NCBI RefSeq assembly: GCF_003589925.1
Contig: NZ_CP032382.1
Location: 806,001-870,000, forward strand
From: Chryseolinea soli
GTDB taxonomy: Bacteria; Bacteroidota; Bacteroidia; Cytophagales; Cyclobacteriaceae
DNA length: 64,000 nt
Direction: 5' to 3'
Shown here: one piece after another, positions 49,684-59,814 of the stretch
How positions within the stretch are numbered: position 1 is the first letter of the stretch
Layout of the letters: each line of letters starts with the position of its first letter
The notes under the pieces: generated by a model
What the model saw: the letters and a program-made list of their open reading frames with translations, nothing else
Database searches by the model: none
What the model was told of the DNA's origin: nothing
Translations under genes and position numbers: made by a program

Positions 49684-50648
49684 TTTACCAGTTGAGTTGT
49701 ATATAGAACGGCTCCTTTGTAGTCGATCACCTGCACGAGGAATTTCTCGCGGGTGAGGGAAACCAGCATAAAGCCATATTCGGATTTAGAGAATTTACTA
49801 ATGGGCAGCATACGCGCCGGGGTATGTTCCGAAGCGGCGCCGGAAATAAAATGGTTTAGCCCGTTGGCCGCCACCATGTGTTGCAGGCTATGCTCGTGTC
49901 CGGCGAGGAAGGCGTCAACTTTATATTTTTCAAAAATAGGCTCCAACATCCGGCGGATGGCGCGGGTGTCATTGCCTTCGGTGCGGCCGCCGCCGGTGTA
50001 CATGGGATGATGCCCCACGACAAATTTCCATTTCACATTCGGCGATGCCTTGGCCAGCGTTTGCTCGATCCATTTCACCTGGGCCGTGCTGTCCTGGTCA
50101 TGCACCTTGTGACCTTTGCCCTTGTAGTAGCTTTTGATGAGCGGCGTGGTATCGATAAAGACAAAAAGCGCTTGCTGGGTCGTGTCGCCGCCAAGGTTGA
50201 ACACCTCGGTGTAGTAGCGTGCGGGCATACGCCACCGGCGGCTGATCTTCGAATAGGCCACCTCTGCGTCCGGGTTGGAGCCATAGTCGTGGTTGCCCAG
50301 CACGGGGTGCCAATCGCGTTGGAGCGAAAAGGCCGTATAAATGTCTTCGAAGGAATATCTCCACAACGGATCAAATTCACTGACCACGCCTTCGGGATAA
50401 AAATTGTCGCCGGTAGTGATGACAAAATCCACGTCGGCCGTTTCGGCGGTCTTGCCCATTTGTGCCGCCACCTCCTTTTGATGATCAGCGCCCACGCGGC
50501 CCCAGTCGCCCATCAGGATAAAATTGAGGGCTTGCGGGTTCACCTGGACTTGGGCGGGGATTGCCTTGCCGGTTTGGGCCTGCAACGAAAAGACCACGAG
50601 GATGGCGCCGGCCAGCAAGACGAGAAATTTCACGGATACGTTTTTCAT
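49680..50648 (-). CDS. Purple/tartrate-resistant acid phosphatase-like metallophosphoesterase
   Basis: About 322 aa, signal peptide (KFLVLLAGAILVVFSLQAQ). Metal motifs in order: LMGDWGRVG, TGDNFYPEGV, PVLGNHDYGSN, VVGHHPMYTGG and AGHEHSLQ, as in ACP5-type phosphatases. It should hydrolyse phosphomonoesters in the periplasm. It overlaps the alkaline phosphatase fusion gene by 4 bp, so they form a two-gene unit, divergent from the AlkP-superfamily gene at 50887. I use the Met at 50648. Confidence 0.92.
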   Translation of the reverse strand: MKNVSVKFLVLLAGAILVVFSLQAQTGKAIPAQVQVNPQALNFILMGDWGRVGADHQKEVAAQMGKTAETADVDFVITTGDNFYPEGVVSEFDPLWRYSFEDIYTAFSLQRDWHPVLGNHDYGSNPDAEVAYSKISRRWRMPARYYTEVFNLGGDTTQQALFVFIDTTPLIKSYYKGKGHKVHDQDSTAQVKWIEQTLAKASPNVKWKFVVGHHPMYTGGGRTEGNDTRAIRRMLEPIFEKYKVDAFLAGHEHSLQHMVAANGLNHFISGAASEHTPARMLPISKFSKSEYGFMLVSLTREKFLVQVIDYKGAVLYTTQLVK

Positions 50649-50886
50649 GTTAAGCATATGTTCCCTTAAAAGTAATCATCCACGATCGACGGATTGTCAA
50701 CCGTGGATGAAGTTTTACAAAATTCAAAATTTGATATCCGGAAGGTAGCCGGACAGGCTTGACGCGCTATCGATCACGTCAACGCCACCACAAATTTATC
50801 CGTTAAATACATCACCACCATCCACAACACAAAACGATAACACCGTAATAACGATAAGGATATTTCATCACCCGACCTTCGTCCCT

Positions 50887-51924
50887 ATGCGAATACGCGT
50901 TGTCCTCTTTCTTTGCCTGATCGTTGTGGGCGCTGCCGCCCAACAGCGAAAAACTGAAAATCTGATCGTGATCACCCTCGACGGATTCCGGTGGCAGGAA
51001 GTATTTGCCGGCGCCGATTCCACGTTGCTCTTTAGCAATCGATATAGCGACCCTGATTTCAATAGGACGGCATTCTGGGACGACTCCCCTGAAGCGCGCC
51101 GGGAGAAATTGATGCCCTTCCTCTGGGAGGTACTGGCCAACCAAGGCCAGCTCTACGGCAACCGCACGTTCGACAATCGTGTGGTTTGCGCCAATCCCTA
51201 CTCAGCTTCCTATCCAGGCTACAGCGAACTGTTTACCGGCTTTGTGGACAAGTCTCTGATGTCGAACAAAAAGAAGGAAAATCCAAACAGCAATATGCTT
51301 GAAGCCGTGCAAGCCCGGCCTGACTTTCGCGACAAGGTTGGTGTTTTTTCAACGTGGGACGCGGTGCCCTATATTTTGCGCACGGACCGGAACCACATCA
51401 CCACAAATTCGCCTCGCGCTTATTCCCACGGCACCTCCTCCACACGCGACAGCATTACTTTCGCGCAAGCCTTCGACTATCTAAAACGCAACCATCCCAA
51501 AGTGCTCTACATCAGCTTCGATGCGACCGATGCCTTTGCACATGGAGGACACTATGATCAATACTTACAGGCCGCTCACCGGATAGACCGGATGATCGCA
51601 GCACTTTGGACCTGGACCCGGTCGCAGGAAGACTACCGGGAGAAAACCTCGCTGCTCATCACCACCGACCACGGTCGTGGAAAAAATTCGCGATCATCCT
51701 GGGTCAGGCATGGAACCTTTACGCCGGGCTCCGGGCAGACCTGGTTCGCTTTGATGGGACCGGACACACCGCCGCTTGGGGAGCTCAAGACAAAAACGCG
51801 TTACTATCAAAAGCAATTGGCGCAAACCATGGCCAATATACTGGGTGTTGATTTCTCGCCGTCCCACCGGGTAGCCCCAGCCATCGCAGGGACCGTCGCT
51901 TACCCAGTCTATACAGGAAGATAA
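50887..51924 (+). CDS. Secreted alkaline phosphatase-superfamily hydrolase
   Basis: 345 aa with signal peptide (MRIRVVLFLCLIVVGAAAQ). AlkP-superfamily features: VITLDGFRWQEVFAGAD, YSASYPGYSELFTGF at the nucleophile region, SFDATDAFAHGGHYDQYL and ITTDHGRGKNSRSSWVRHG. It is a paralogue of the 53692-54798 protein, which has the same motifs. The nucleophile is not obvious (Ser/Tyr region SYPGY), so phosphodiesterase or phosphatase activity cannot be decided. Its 3' end converges with the metallophosphatase gene at 51953. Confidence 0.85.
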   Translation: MRIRVVLFLCLIVVGAAAQQRKTENLIVITLDGFRWQEVFAGADSTLLFSNRYSDPDFNRTAFWDDSPEARREKLMPFLWEVLANQGQLYGNRTFDNRVVCANPYSASYPGYSELFTGFVDKSLMSNKKKENPNSNMLEAVQARPDFRDKVGVFSTWDAVPYILRTDRNHITTNSPRAYSHGTSSTRDSITFAQAFDYLKRNHPKVLYISFDATDAFAHGGHYDQYLQAAHRIDRMIAALWTWTRSQEDYREKTSLLITTDHGRGKNSRSSWVRHGTFTPGSGQTWFALMGPDTPPLGELKTKTRYYQKQLAQTMANILGVDFSPSHRVAPAIAGTVAYPVYTGR

Positions 51925-51952
51925 GATTGTCTGCCGTCGCAGTGTCCTGCCT

Positions 51953-53695
51953 CTACTTTGTCCGCAGAAAGCTGTCGACAACCTTTTTGGAAATGTCGAT
52001 CGCCTCAAAACGCAACGACCTTCCCGCAACATAAAACCTTCCCATGTGGTGCACCTTCAGCACCGTGTCCATCTGCGGTGTGGCCGACGATTCCTCGGGC
52101 TCTAGCGAACCACCCGCACCCCCTACAATCAGAAACGTGGTTTGCTGACGCCCATACATTTTCGTGAGGCGCTCATAGTCGTGCGTATGACCGGCAACGA
52201 CAAAGTCGATAGAAGAAGATTCGATGACCGGTTCGAGCAACCGGCGGATCGTTTCGTCGCCTTGATAGCCGGCCCAGCCTTGAGAATAGGGCGGTTGATG
52301 CAGAAAGACAAAATGCCACGTAGCGGTCTTCCACTGTTCCGACTCCAGTTGTTCACGAAACCACTGATATTGGCGGGACGACGACGGGATGTCGATCGGG
52401 AACCGTTCGTTTGGATCCAGCGCAATAAAAGCACAGGGGCCATAACGCCAACTGAAATAATTTTGTGGTATCTGGGGAAGATAATGTTTGTATCGTTCGG
52501 GTTGAAGGTCATCGTAGTAACCATCATAGTCGTGATTGCCCGGCACCAGGAAATACGGTCTTTCGGCCGATGACGCGCCAAGCACATTGAAGAACATCCG
52601 CCACTCTTCCGCCGTCGCACCGTTGCTCACAATATCGCCCGCCCCAACTCCGAAAGCATCGTCGTAGCCGGAGAGGTTGCTCACGTTTTGTCGAAAATTG
52701 TCGATGCCGGATTGGCTGTCGGCCCAAACATTAAAGCTGAAGGGGCGATCGGGCGCCGGAGTGCGAAAAGTGAAAACGGAAGATTGCGTCTTCCCGGATG
52801 TCAAGGTGTAGGAATAGGCCGTATCGGGCAACAGGTTCGTTAGAACAAATGATACTTTCTTTCCTTTTTGAATCATCGGCTCCTGCCAACGGTCGCCTTT
52901 CAACTGCAGACGTAATTCCACCGGTAAATCACCATCCAATTCCAACGATACGGTCATGCGCTGCGGGTCGTTCCATTGCAGCCAGGGACCGGTGAAATAA
53001 GGATAGGCACTCAAGGTTTCCTCGGCCGCCCGGAGTGATGCTTCATCTTTTTGCCGGATCGCGTTTTCCATTTTTTCAAACACACCTTCCACCGGAACGG
53101 TCAGCAGCCGCACTTTTTCCATCAGACGCTTCCGGCGAATGTGCAGCGCCGATTGCTCGTTGAATATTTTGTATTGTTCGCGCGTGGCAAACGAAACGTG
53201 CCGCAAACCGCCAGCCATGGCATTGTTCAGCACGCGGATGGTAAGGGTCAGGCGGCCACTGGTATCGACGGGAAATTCGTTGTTGTGCAACCGCGATAGG
53301 GGCTTGTTATTAATATAGAGTTGCGCGCCATCGTCGGCACGGATAGTGAGGACACCGGGTGTGTGTAGGTCGATCATTTTCGAATACCACATCGGTGTGT
53401 TGGGCAGCGTCAGGCGGTGAGGGAGATCGACGCGAGTGCCTTCCACTTTTTTGCAAACAGCTTGCAAACCTTCTTTCGGATCGCCCTGCATGTACGTCCA
53501 ACTGCTGTCGAACGTTTCTGTCGCCGGTAGTGACGGGGCATCCCATTTATTAAACTCCGCGACAAGCTGCAGTCGCCTCACATCGTCGTCGGGTGCGAAC
53601 AATGCGCTGTAGGATTTATAGGTTACGGGCGCCGCCGTATCGTGCCTGCCACAGGCCATCATCGCCACAGCCAAAAGAAAGATCAATCTTCTCAT
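51953..53695 (-). CDS. Purple acid phosphatase-type lipoprotein with N-terminal sandwich domains
   Basis: 580 aa. Lipoprotein signal (IFLLAVAMMAC, Cys ~15). Residues ~20-230 have no motif I recognise (possible carbohydrate-binding or PA14-like part: ADDGAQLYINNKPLSRL); ~245-315 resemble the fibronectin-III-like domain of purple acid phosphatases (ELRLQLKGDRW, LLPDTAYSYTLTSG); ~320-560 form the metallophosphatase: NVWADSQSG, VGAGDIVSNG, PGNHDYDGY, FLHQPPYS, AGHTHDYERL. Metal ligand D is in ADSQ rather than the usual GDxG. It overlaps the next gene upstream by 4 bp. Confidence 0.88.
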   Translation of the reverse strand: MRRLIFLLAVAMMACGRHDTAAPVTYKSYSALFAPDDDVRRLQLVAEFNKWDAPSLPATETFDSSWTYMQGDPKEGLQAVCKKVEGTRVDLPHRLTLPNTPMWYSKMIDLHTPGVLTIRADDGAQLYINNKPLSRLHNNEFPVDTSGRLTLTIRVLNNAMAGGLRHVSFATREQYKIFNEQSALHIRRKRLMEKVRLLTVPVEGVFEKMENAIRQKDEASLRAAEETLSAYPYFTGPWLQWNDPQRMTVSLELDGDLPVELRLQLKGDRWQEPMIQKGKKVSFVLTNLLPDTAYSYTLTSGKTQSSVFTFRTPAPDRPFSFNVWADSQSGIDNFRQNVSNLSGYDDAFGVGAGDIVSNGATAEEWRMFFNVLGASSAERPYFLVPGNHDYDGYYDDLQPERYKHYLPQIPQNYFSWRYGPCAFIALDPNERFPIDIPSSSRQYQWFREQLESEQWKTATWHFVFLHQPPYSQGWAGYQGDETIRRLLEPVIESSSIDFVVAGHTHDYERLTKMYGRQQTTFLIVGGAGGSLEPEESSATPQMDTVLKVHHMGRFYVAGRSLRFEAIDISKKVVDSFLRTK

Positions 53696-54798
53696 TTGCC
53701 AGGAAGCGCAGGCTTTATCGCCTCGCCGGTTTTCTTTTCATTCTCATAGGTCACCCCCAAAAGCGTAGCGGCTGTCTTCGCTACTTGATTTTGGTAGTAT
53801 TGACCGGCCTCTTTCATTTCTCCTTTCGCGGGCGTGTCGGGTCCCAACACGGCGAACCATATTTGATCCGACCCTGTGACTTTTGTTCCATGACTACGCC
53901 AATTATCCAGCGGCTCGGTGCCACGTCCATGATCGGTGGTGATGATCAGGGTGGTCTTGTCTTTGTAGGCTGCTTGTGATTGAAGCTCGTTCCAAAGCAG
54001 TTCTATGAATTTATCGGTTTGATGCGCCGATGTGAGGTAAGCGTCATACTTCCCGCCATGGGCGAAGTCGTCGGTTTCGCCAAACGAGATGAACATGACC
54101 CGCGGTTTTTGTTTGGCTATGTATTCCAGGGCGTAGTGATGCGTGAAACCGTCCATCCTGACCTCACTCCAGGGCCGGGGCAATTCGTTTTGCAACACGT
54201 TCAAAAATTTCTCTCGCTCCGAAAGATTTGCACCGCTGGCCGGTTCATAACCGGCGTTGACCAGCACACCACTTCGCTTTTCATGAATGATAAAAGGAAA
54301 AACATCCCACGAGCCAAAGGCCGCCACTTTCCCCTTGAACGCCGCTTGCTTGTTCAGAAACTCCAACACGGTCACATTTGGATTTTCAAGCTTATCGTTG
54401 CTGTGAATGCGCGCGTCGTCTGCAAAGCCGCAGAGGATCTCGTTATAGCCGGGGTAAGAAAACCACATACCGTTGGAACAGTTCACAAGGTTGCCATATT
54501 CCCGGTTGCCATACAGCTGACCTTTTTGTGCAATCACCGACCAGAAAAAAGGCATTAGTTTCTGGCGTCGCTCCACCGCCGTTTCGGCCCAGAAATTTTT
54601 CTTCAATGCCGTGGTGTCTTCCACATATTTCTTTTCGCCGATCAGGGCTCTGTCGGCGCCATGAAATAATTCCTGCCAACGATAACCGTCGAAGGTGATG
54701 ATAAAAACATTCTCCGTCTTCATTTTTTGTTGCGCTGTGCCGATCATGGCCGGCAACAGAAGCAGCATGACTACACCACATCTTAAAAGCTTGATCAT
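53692..54798 (-). CDS. Secreted alkaline phosphatase-superfamily hydrolase, paralogue of 50887-51924
   Basis: 368 aa from MIKLLRCGVVMLLLLPAMIG. Motifs: IITFDGYRWQELFHGAD, FSYPGYNEILCGF at the nucleophile region, SFGETDDFAHGGKYDAYL and ITTDHGRGTEPLDNWRSHG. The same motif set as the divergent paralogue shows duplication within this cluster. The frame opens at 54876 but the earlier part has no signal features. It lies 90 bp downstream of the susD-like gene and overlaps the purple acid phosphatase gene by 4 bp. Confidence 0.85.
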   Translation of the reverse strand: MIKLLRCGVVMLLLLPAMIGTAQQKMKTENVFIITFDGYRWQELFHGADRALIGEKKYVEDTTALKKNFWAETAVERRQKLMPFFWSVIAQKGQLYGNREYGNLVNCSNGMWFSYPGYNEILCGFADDARIHSNDKLENPNVTVLEFLNKQAAFKGKVAAFGSWDVFPFIIHEKRSGVLVNAGYEPASGANLSEREKFLNVLQNELPRPWSEVRMDGFTHHYALEYIAKQKPRVMFISFGETDDFAHGGKYDAYLTSAHQTDKFIELLWNELQSQAAYKDKTTLIITTDHGRGTEPLDNWRSHGTKVTGSDQIWFAVLGPDTPAKGEMKEAGQYYQNQVAKTAATLLGVTYENEKKTGEAIKPALPGK

Positions 54799-54888
54799 AG
54801 GATAGAAGTTTTCGGTTCGTATAAAAGTAAAAAAAGGGAGAAAGCTACCCGGATGTTCGCGATCTCCCTTGCTCAAACTAATTACGCG

Positions 54889-56415
54889 CTAATTGAAATC
54901 CCACCACACCTTGGTATTCAGGTTGTCGGGACCTTGGCGTGTCACCGCGGCTTCACGACCGGCGGCGTTGAGCGATTGCTCTGCCAAGGGATAGATATAA
55001 CGGACCGGTATTTTGTTGTTGTTCAGGTTGCTCGCACCGGGAACCAACACCGGCAGGTTTGTTCTGCGCCAGTCGTACCAGGCCTCCAGTCCATTGAACA
55101 GAAGGGCAATCCATTTTTGTGTGCCGATCTTCGCGAGCTTTTCGGCTTGCGATCCGGTGTAGGCCACGCCATCTTGTGTGAAATAGTCGGCCGGCACGGT
55201 GAGATCTATTCCATATTCAGCCGGGGTGATCGCTTTATAATAATCCATGTTGGCTTGAATGCCCTGTGTATAAAACGTTTCGGCATTGCCGGTGGAGATG
55301 AGATTTTTTTCGCGTGCTTCGGCCAAGATAAATTGCAGTTCAGCATACGTCATCAACAATCCGCGGGAGGCATTGGCAACCGGCGCGGGCTTGCCCGCAT
55401 CATTGCACACCAGGCAAGCGAAGACAAGACCAACACGTGAGACCGCCAGTGGACCGCCGTTGTAGCTCAACGCCTGCGTATCTTCCAGGCCGTTGGGAAT
55501 TCCTTCGATCTTCGGTGTGCCGGCCGCTACGGATTTTTCCGTGGGACGCGCAAACACTTTTAACCGCGGATCGTTCAGGTTGGTCAACACATCACCAAGC
55601 GTTTTGCTAAGCCTGAATTCATCAAACGACCCAACCCGGGAAGTGTACAACGGCCATTGGTTCGGGGAGCTTGCCAGGTAGACCAATGCCGCATTGTCAC
55701 TGTTGCTTTCAAAAATGGGGTTGGTGGCCGGATCGTCGAGAATCGCTTGCATTTCGGCTTTCACATCTTTTCTATCGGAGATGCGCATGAGATACCGCAG
55801 GCGGAGCGAGTTGGCCAGCTTTTTCCATTTGCCAAGTGCGCCACCAAACAACAGGTCGCCCGCCACGGTTTCGTTGCTGGTACCCAGGATCTCGTTCGCT
55901 TTTTTCAGATCGGCCAGGATGCCGGCATAGATCGATTCTTGCGTGTCGTAGGTAGTGAGATAAACAGCGTCGGATTTTGCCTGCGTCGCCTGCGAATAAG
56001 GAATATCACCGTGCGCGTCGGTAGCCAGCGAAAACATCCACGACTTCATCACCAACGCCACGCCGAGGTAATTGTTCTGAACCGGAACGGTGTTCTCCGC
56101 GATGTCGATGATGTTTTTCACATTGCGCATGTTTCCATAGACGCTGTTCCAGACGCTGGTGCGCTCGCCCCAGAGGTAGCGGTCTTCATTCACAAACTGG
56201 ATCTTGGCCGTGTGTTGCACCACAATGTTGCCGATGCTCCACGCCTCGTTTACCTGGTCATTCAAAGTATTTTTGATGACACCCGACAACAACAGATCGG
56301 GTGTGACGACCGTGGGCACGTTGGGGTTGGTGTTGATATCTTCAAAGTCTTTATCGCAAGCTCCTGCCACGAGCATCGCGGCAAAAAGCAAAGTGATCTT
56401 TCGTATATTTTTCAT
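54889..56415 (-). CDS. SusD/RagB-family surface lipoprotein (phosphorus cluster)
   Basis: About 508 aa with lipoprotein signal (ITLLFAAMLVAGAC). The first residues DKDFEDINTNPNVPTVVTPDLLLSGVI and KSWMFSLATDAHGDIPYSQA mark the SusD-like group that differs from operon B's SusD. C-terminal signature QKWIALLFNGLEAWYDWRRTNLPVL. It pairs with the SusC-like transporter 31 bp upstream and precedes the phosphatase genes, implying import of a phosphorylated or phosphate-linked ligand. Confidence 0.95.
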   Translation of the reverse strand: MKNIRKITLLFAAMLVAGACDKDFEDINTNPNVPTVVTPDLLLSGVIKNTLNDQVNEAWSIGNIVVQHTAKIQFVNEDRYLWGERTSVWNSVYGNMRNVKNIIDIAENTVPVQNNYLGVALVMKSWMFSLATDAHGDIPYSQATQAKSDAVYLTTYDTQESIYAGILADLKKANEILGTSNETVAGDLLFGGALGKWKKLANSLRLRYLMRISDRKDVKAEMQAILDDPATNPIFESNSDNAALVYLASSPNQWPLYTSRVGSFDEFRLSKTLGDVLTNLNDPRLKVFARPTEKSVAAGTPKIEGIPNGLEDTQALSYNGGPLAVSRVGLVFACLVCNDAGKPAPVANASRGLLMTYAELQFILAEAREKNLISTGNAETFYTQGIQANMDYYKAITPAEYGIDLTVPADYFTQDGVAYTGSQAEKLAKIGTQKWIALLFNGLEAWYDWRRTNLPVLVPGASNLNNNKIPVRYIYPLAEQSLNAAGREAAVTRQGPDNLNTKVWWDFN

Positions 56416-56445
56416 GGTCATGATCTTTTAAGTGGTTCGGCAAAA

Positions 56446-59400
56446 TTAAAATTTGAGGCTCACGTTAAAACCGTAGCTTCTCGACGACGGTATAGACATG
56501 TATTCGATACCGGGCAGGGCCGTGCCTCCCGAATACGACATCACTTCAGGATCGATGTGCGGCACGTCGGTCCACAACGCGAGATTTCTTCCCACCAGGG
56601 CAATGCTCACACTGCGGAAAGGAACCTTACCAAAAAATTTGTCCGGGAAGGTATAGCCAAGCTGTACTTCGCGAAGCTTCACGAAAGAAGCATCATACAT
56701 CACTCCTTCGGCGATGCTTCTGCCACCCGTCCATGCCGAATGCCATTGGCGCGGCAGCACGCGATGGTCGTTGACCCGGAACGAGCCGTCAGCATTTTGG
56801 TTGACACCTTCGCCCACCACATAGGTGCCTGCCGGCGCATTCAGCAATTGAGGGTCGTTTTGTACGGAAGCTTGCGGATAGTAGCCATTCTCACGACCTT
56901 GTAAGGTCTCCTGGATGATGCCCCCTTCACGTCCCACGGTTTGTGTCTCGGAATATACCTTACCACCTTGACGAACGTCGAACAGGAAGCCCAGCTTCAC
57001 GCCTTTGTAGGTAAGGGTGTTGTTGATACCCGCGAGCCAGTCAGGGTTGTAATTTCCAAGTTTGATGCGATCGGTTGTGGCGATGGGACGGCCTTGGCTG
57101 TCGTATACCATTTGACCGACGGATTGACCCGATGCGTCGTAATAGGGTTTGGTCGGATCAGTGTTCTGCACGCGGGCAAAACCTATTCCGTACATATCCC
57201 CCATGCGCTCGCCAACACGGGCCTCGATGCTCACGCGGCGGCTGGCCATCACAAAATTGTTGAGGCCATCCGACAGGGACAACACCTCACTCCTGTTCTT
57301 GGAGAAGTTAACATCAAAGTTCCAGCGCAATCCCCAGGTAGTTTGAATCGGTACGGTGGTCAACATGATCTCAATACCATGGTTCTTGATCTCACCGGCA
57401 TTGATAGACCGGCTGTTGTAGCCCGTGGTAATCGAGAGCGGAATGTTCAGGATCTGGTTGCGCGTGCGGGATTCGTACATCGTAACGTCCACCCCAAGCC
57501 GGTTGCCAAAGAACCGCAGATCAAGTCCGCCTTCATAGGCCGTGCTGATCTCCGGCTTCAGGCTGAAGTTTGCCAACCGGTCGTTCTCACCATACACTTG
57601 TGACGAGCCATACGGATCGCTGGGGTTATACGATTGTGTGAACGTAAACGGATCGGTATCATTACCCACCTGGGCAATGCTGGCCCGCACCTTGGCAAAC
57701 GAAATAGCTTCCGGCAATTGCACCATGTCCGTCACCACCGCGCTGAGGGCTGCGGATGAATAGAAATAGCTGTTGTCTTCGGTGCCGATGCCGAGCGTCT
57801 TCAACTCCTGGGGCAACGTCAGTGCACTGGACCAATCGTTGCGTGCGGAAAGGTCGAGGAACAGCATATTCTTGTAGCCCAATTGCACGGAGGCGTACAA
57901 ACTGTTCACGCGTTTCTTCGTGTCGGTCTGCGTTGTTTGCAACGGTGCGCGGGAGTTGGTGAGGTTGTAGATGCCGGGGATGTTCAGCTGCGGCGCATTG
58001 ACTTCCAGGAAGTCCGATTTCTGACGCAGTTGGTTCCCACCCACCGATGCCGTCAGGGTGAACACGGAAGGGACGATCTCCTTGTTGAAGGTCAGCAAGA
58101 AATCGGAGTTCCGCTCTTCGGTGACGATGTTGTTTTCTCGGTATTGTCCAAACGGAAAACGTTGTGTGCTGAAAGCTCGCCGAAACTGGCGGCGATCATT
58201 GGCATAATCGGTAGCCGTCCGCAATTGCAGACTCAGCCACGGTGTGAAATCATATTTCAAACTCAGGTTCCCGATGATGCGATCCACGAACTGACCGTTG
58301 GTGTTCTCGTACATCGTGAAGTAGGGATTGTCGTGATAGTTGTAGTTCCAATTAAATTGACGGCGACCTTGCTGGCCATCCATCCAATAGTCCTTCAGCG
58401 CTCCAACATCCACGGAGCGGGGTAACCAGCAGTTGAAGAGGTACATGATGTTCTCCGTACCATAGCTGATGGACGGACGGTTGCCGCTTTCACTTTTAAT
58501 GTAGCTCACAAACGCACGAGCCGAAAACTTCGGGGTCAGGTTGTAGCCGCCACCAAACGATACGGTGTTGCGTTTCAGGTCGGTGTTGGGCACGGTGCCG
58601 GTCTCGTTCAGGCCGGTGTAGGAAAGACGAAAGTCGCCGTGCGCATTGCTGCCGACGAGGGCCACGTTGTTGGTGAGTGTTCTTCCCGTTTGAAAAAAGT
58701 TCTTCACACCATCCTTGTCGTTCAGCCAGGCGGTGGGTGTGATGACGCTTCCCGCGGGCGCGTTCATGTCGCCACCGCGATACGGGATGGTCTGCCCATT
58801 GAGGGTGCGGGGGGAGTTGAATTGTGGATATTGTTGGCCATTAAATGCAGGGCCCCAGCTTTCGTCGGTGCCATCGGTGAGGCCCGCGCCACCACCGTTC
58901 ACAAACGCGAAGTCGCCGCCGTTACCGTTGCCTTGTCCATACACATTTTGATACTTCGGCAAGCGAAGAACCGATTCGAACGTGGTGTTGGAGTTCACCT
59001 CCACGCCGATACCCTTCGTGCCTTTGCCGGATTTGGTTTTGATCACGATCACACCGTTGGCCGCACGGGATCCGTACAACGCCGTAGCCGCGCCGCCCTT
59101 CAGCACGGTCATCGATTCGATGTCATCGGAATTGACAAAGCCGGCACCATTGCCAAAGTCTACTTCAAGATTGTTTCGGCCCGAAGCCCCGGTAAATCCG
59201 TTGCTGATGGGAACGCCATCCACCACATAGAGCGGCTGGTTCTTGTTGAGGTCTATGGAACGCTCGCCGCGAATGGTTACGCGCGCGGAACCACCAATGC
59301 CGGAGTTGCTCCCCACCACGGTGACGCCGGCGATCTTTCCCGCCAGCTGGTTCGAAACGTTTGTCTCGCGCGCTGTGGTGAGGTTCTCGCCGCTCACGCT

Positions 59401-59814
59401 TTGTACGGCATAACCCAGACTTTTCTTTTCTTTCTGAATACCCAAGGCCGTTACGACTACTTCCGAAAGTTGTTTGGAGTCCGTGGCCAACACAATGTCC
59501 ACCGTCGTCCGACCTGCGAGCGATGCTTCCTGCGGGAGATAACCCACAAAGGTAAATATCAAGGTAGCGTCTGCGGAGGGAACGTTGATCGTGTAGGCAC
59601 CGTCGGCGTCGGAGATGGTGCCCAATGTGGAACCTTTCACTACAATGTTCACACCGGGAATTGGCGAGGCATCTTCGCCTGAGGTGACTTTGCCAGATAC
59701 CGTTACCTGCGCCATGGCAGCAACGGAAACAAGGAGCAGCAGCACGGCTGCCAACGCGGCACGAAACGCCGGATAGGCCAAAGAATTTTTAGTTCTTTGT
59801 AGAGTCCTGTTCAT
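56446..59814 (-). CDS. SusC/RagA-family TonB-linked outer-membrane transporter (phosphorus cluster)
   Basis: 1122 aa with signal region (AALAAVLLLLVSVAAMAQ), carboxypeptidase-like domain (VSGKVTSGEDASPIPGVNIV), plug (TIRGERSIDLNKNQPLYVVD, GGAATALYGSRAANGVIVIK) and barrel ending YGFNVSLKF. It pairs with the SusD-like protein at 54889-56415. The genes downstream encode AlkP-superfamily and purple acid phosphatase-like enzymes, so phosphoester uptake is inferred. The 487-bp region upstream has no gene and should contain its promoter. Confidence 0.97.
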   Translation of the reverse strand: MNRTLQRTKNSLAYPAFRAALAAVLLLLVSVAAMAQVTVSGKVTSGEDASPIPGVNIVVKGSTLGTISDADGAYTINVPSADATLIFTFVGYLPQEASLAGRTTVDIVLATDSKQLSEVVVTALGIQKEKKSLGYAVQSVSGENLTTARETNVSNQLAGKIAGVTVVGSNSGIGGSARVTIRGERSIDLNKNQPLYVVDGVPISNGFTGASGRNNLEVDFGNGAGFVNSDDIESMTVLKGGAATALYGSRAANGVIVIKTKSGKGTKGIGVEVNSNTTFESVLRLPKYQNVYGQGNGNGGDFAFVNGGGAGLTDGTDESWGPAFNGQQYPQFNSPRTLNGQTIPYRGGDMNAPAGSVITPTAWLNDKDGVKNFFQTGRTLTNNVALVGSNAHGDFRLSYTGLNETGTVPNTDLKRNTVSFGGGYNLTPKFSARAFVSYIKSESGNRPSISYGTENIMYLFNCWLPRSVDVGALKDYWMDGQQGRRQFNWNYNYHDNPYFTMYENTNGQFVDRIIGNLSLKYDFTPWLSLQLRTATDYANDRRQFRRAFSTQRFPFGQYRENNIVTEERNSDFLLTFNKEIVPSVFTLTASVGGNQLRQKSDFLEVNAPQLNIPGIYNLTNSRAPLQTTQTDTKKRVNSLYASVQLGYKNMLFLDLSARNDWSSALTLPQELKTLGIGTEDNSYFYSSAALSAVVTDMVQLPEAISFAKVRASIAQVGNDTDPFTFTQSYNPSDPYGSSQVYGENDRLANFSLKPEISTAYEGGLDLRFFGNRLGVDVTMYESRTRNQILNIPLSITTGYNSRSINAGEIKNHGIEIMLTTVPIQTTWGLRWNFDVNFSKNRSEVLSLSDGLNNFVMASRRVSIEARVGERMGDMYGIGFARVQNTDPTKPYYDASGQSVGQMVYDSQGRPIATTDRIKLGNYNPDWLAGINNTLTYKGVKLGFLFDVRQGGKVYSETQTVGREGGIIQETLQGRENGYYPQASVQNDPQLLNAPAGTYVVGEGVNQNADGSFRVNDHRVLPRQWHSAWTGGRSIAEGVMYDASFVKLREVQLGYTFPDKFFGKVPFRSVSIALVGRNLALWTDVPHIDPEVMSYSGGTALPGIEYMSIPSSRSYGFNVSLKF

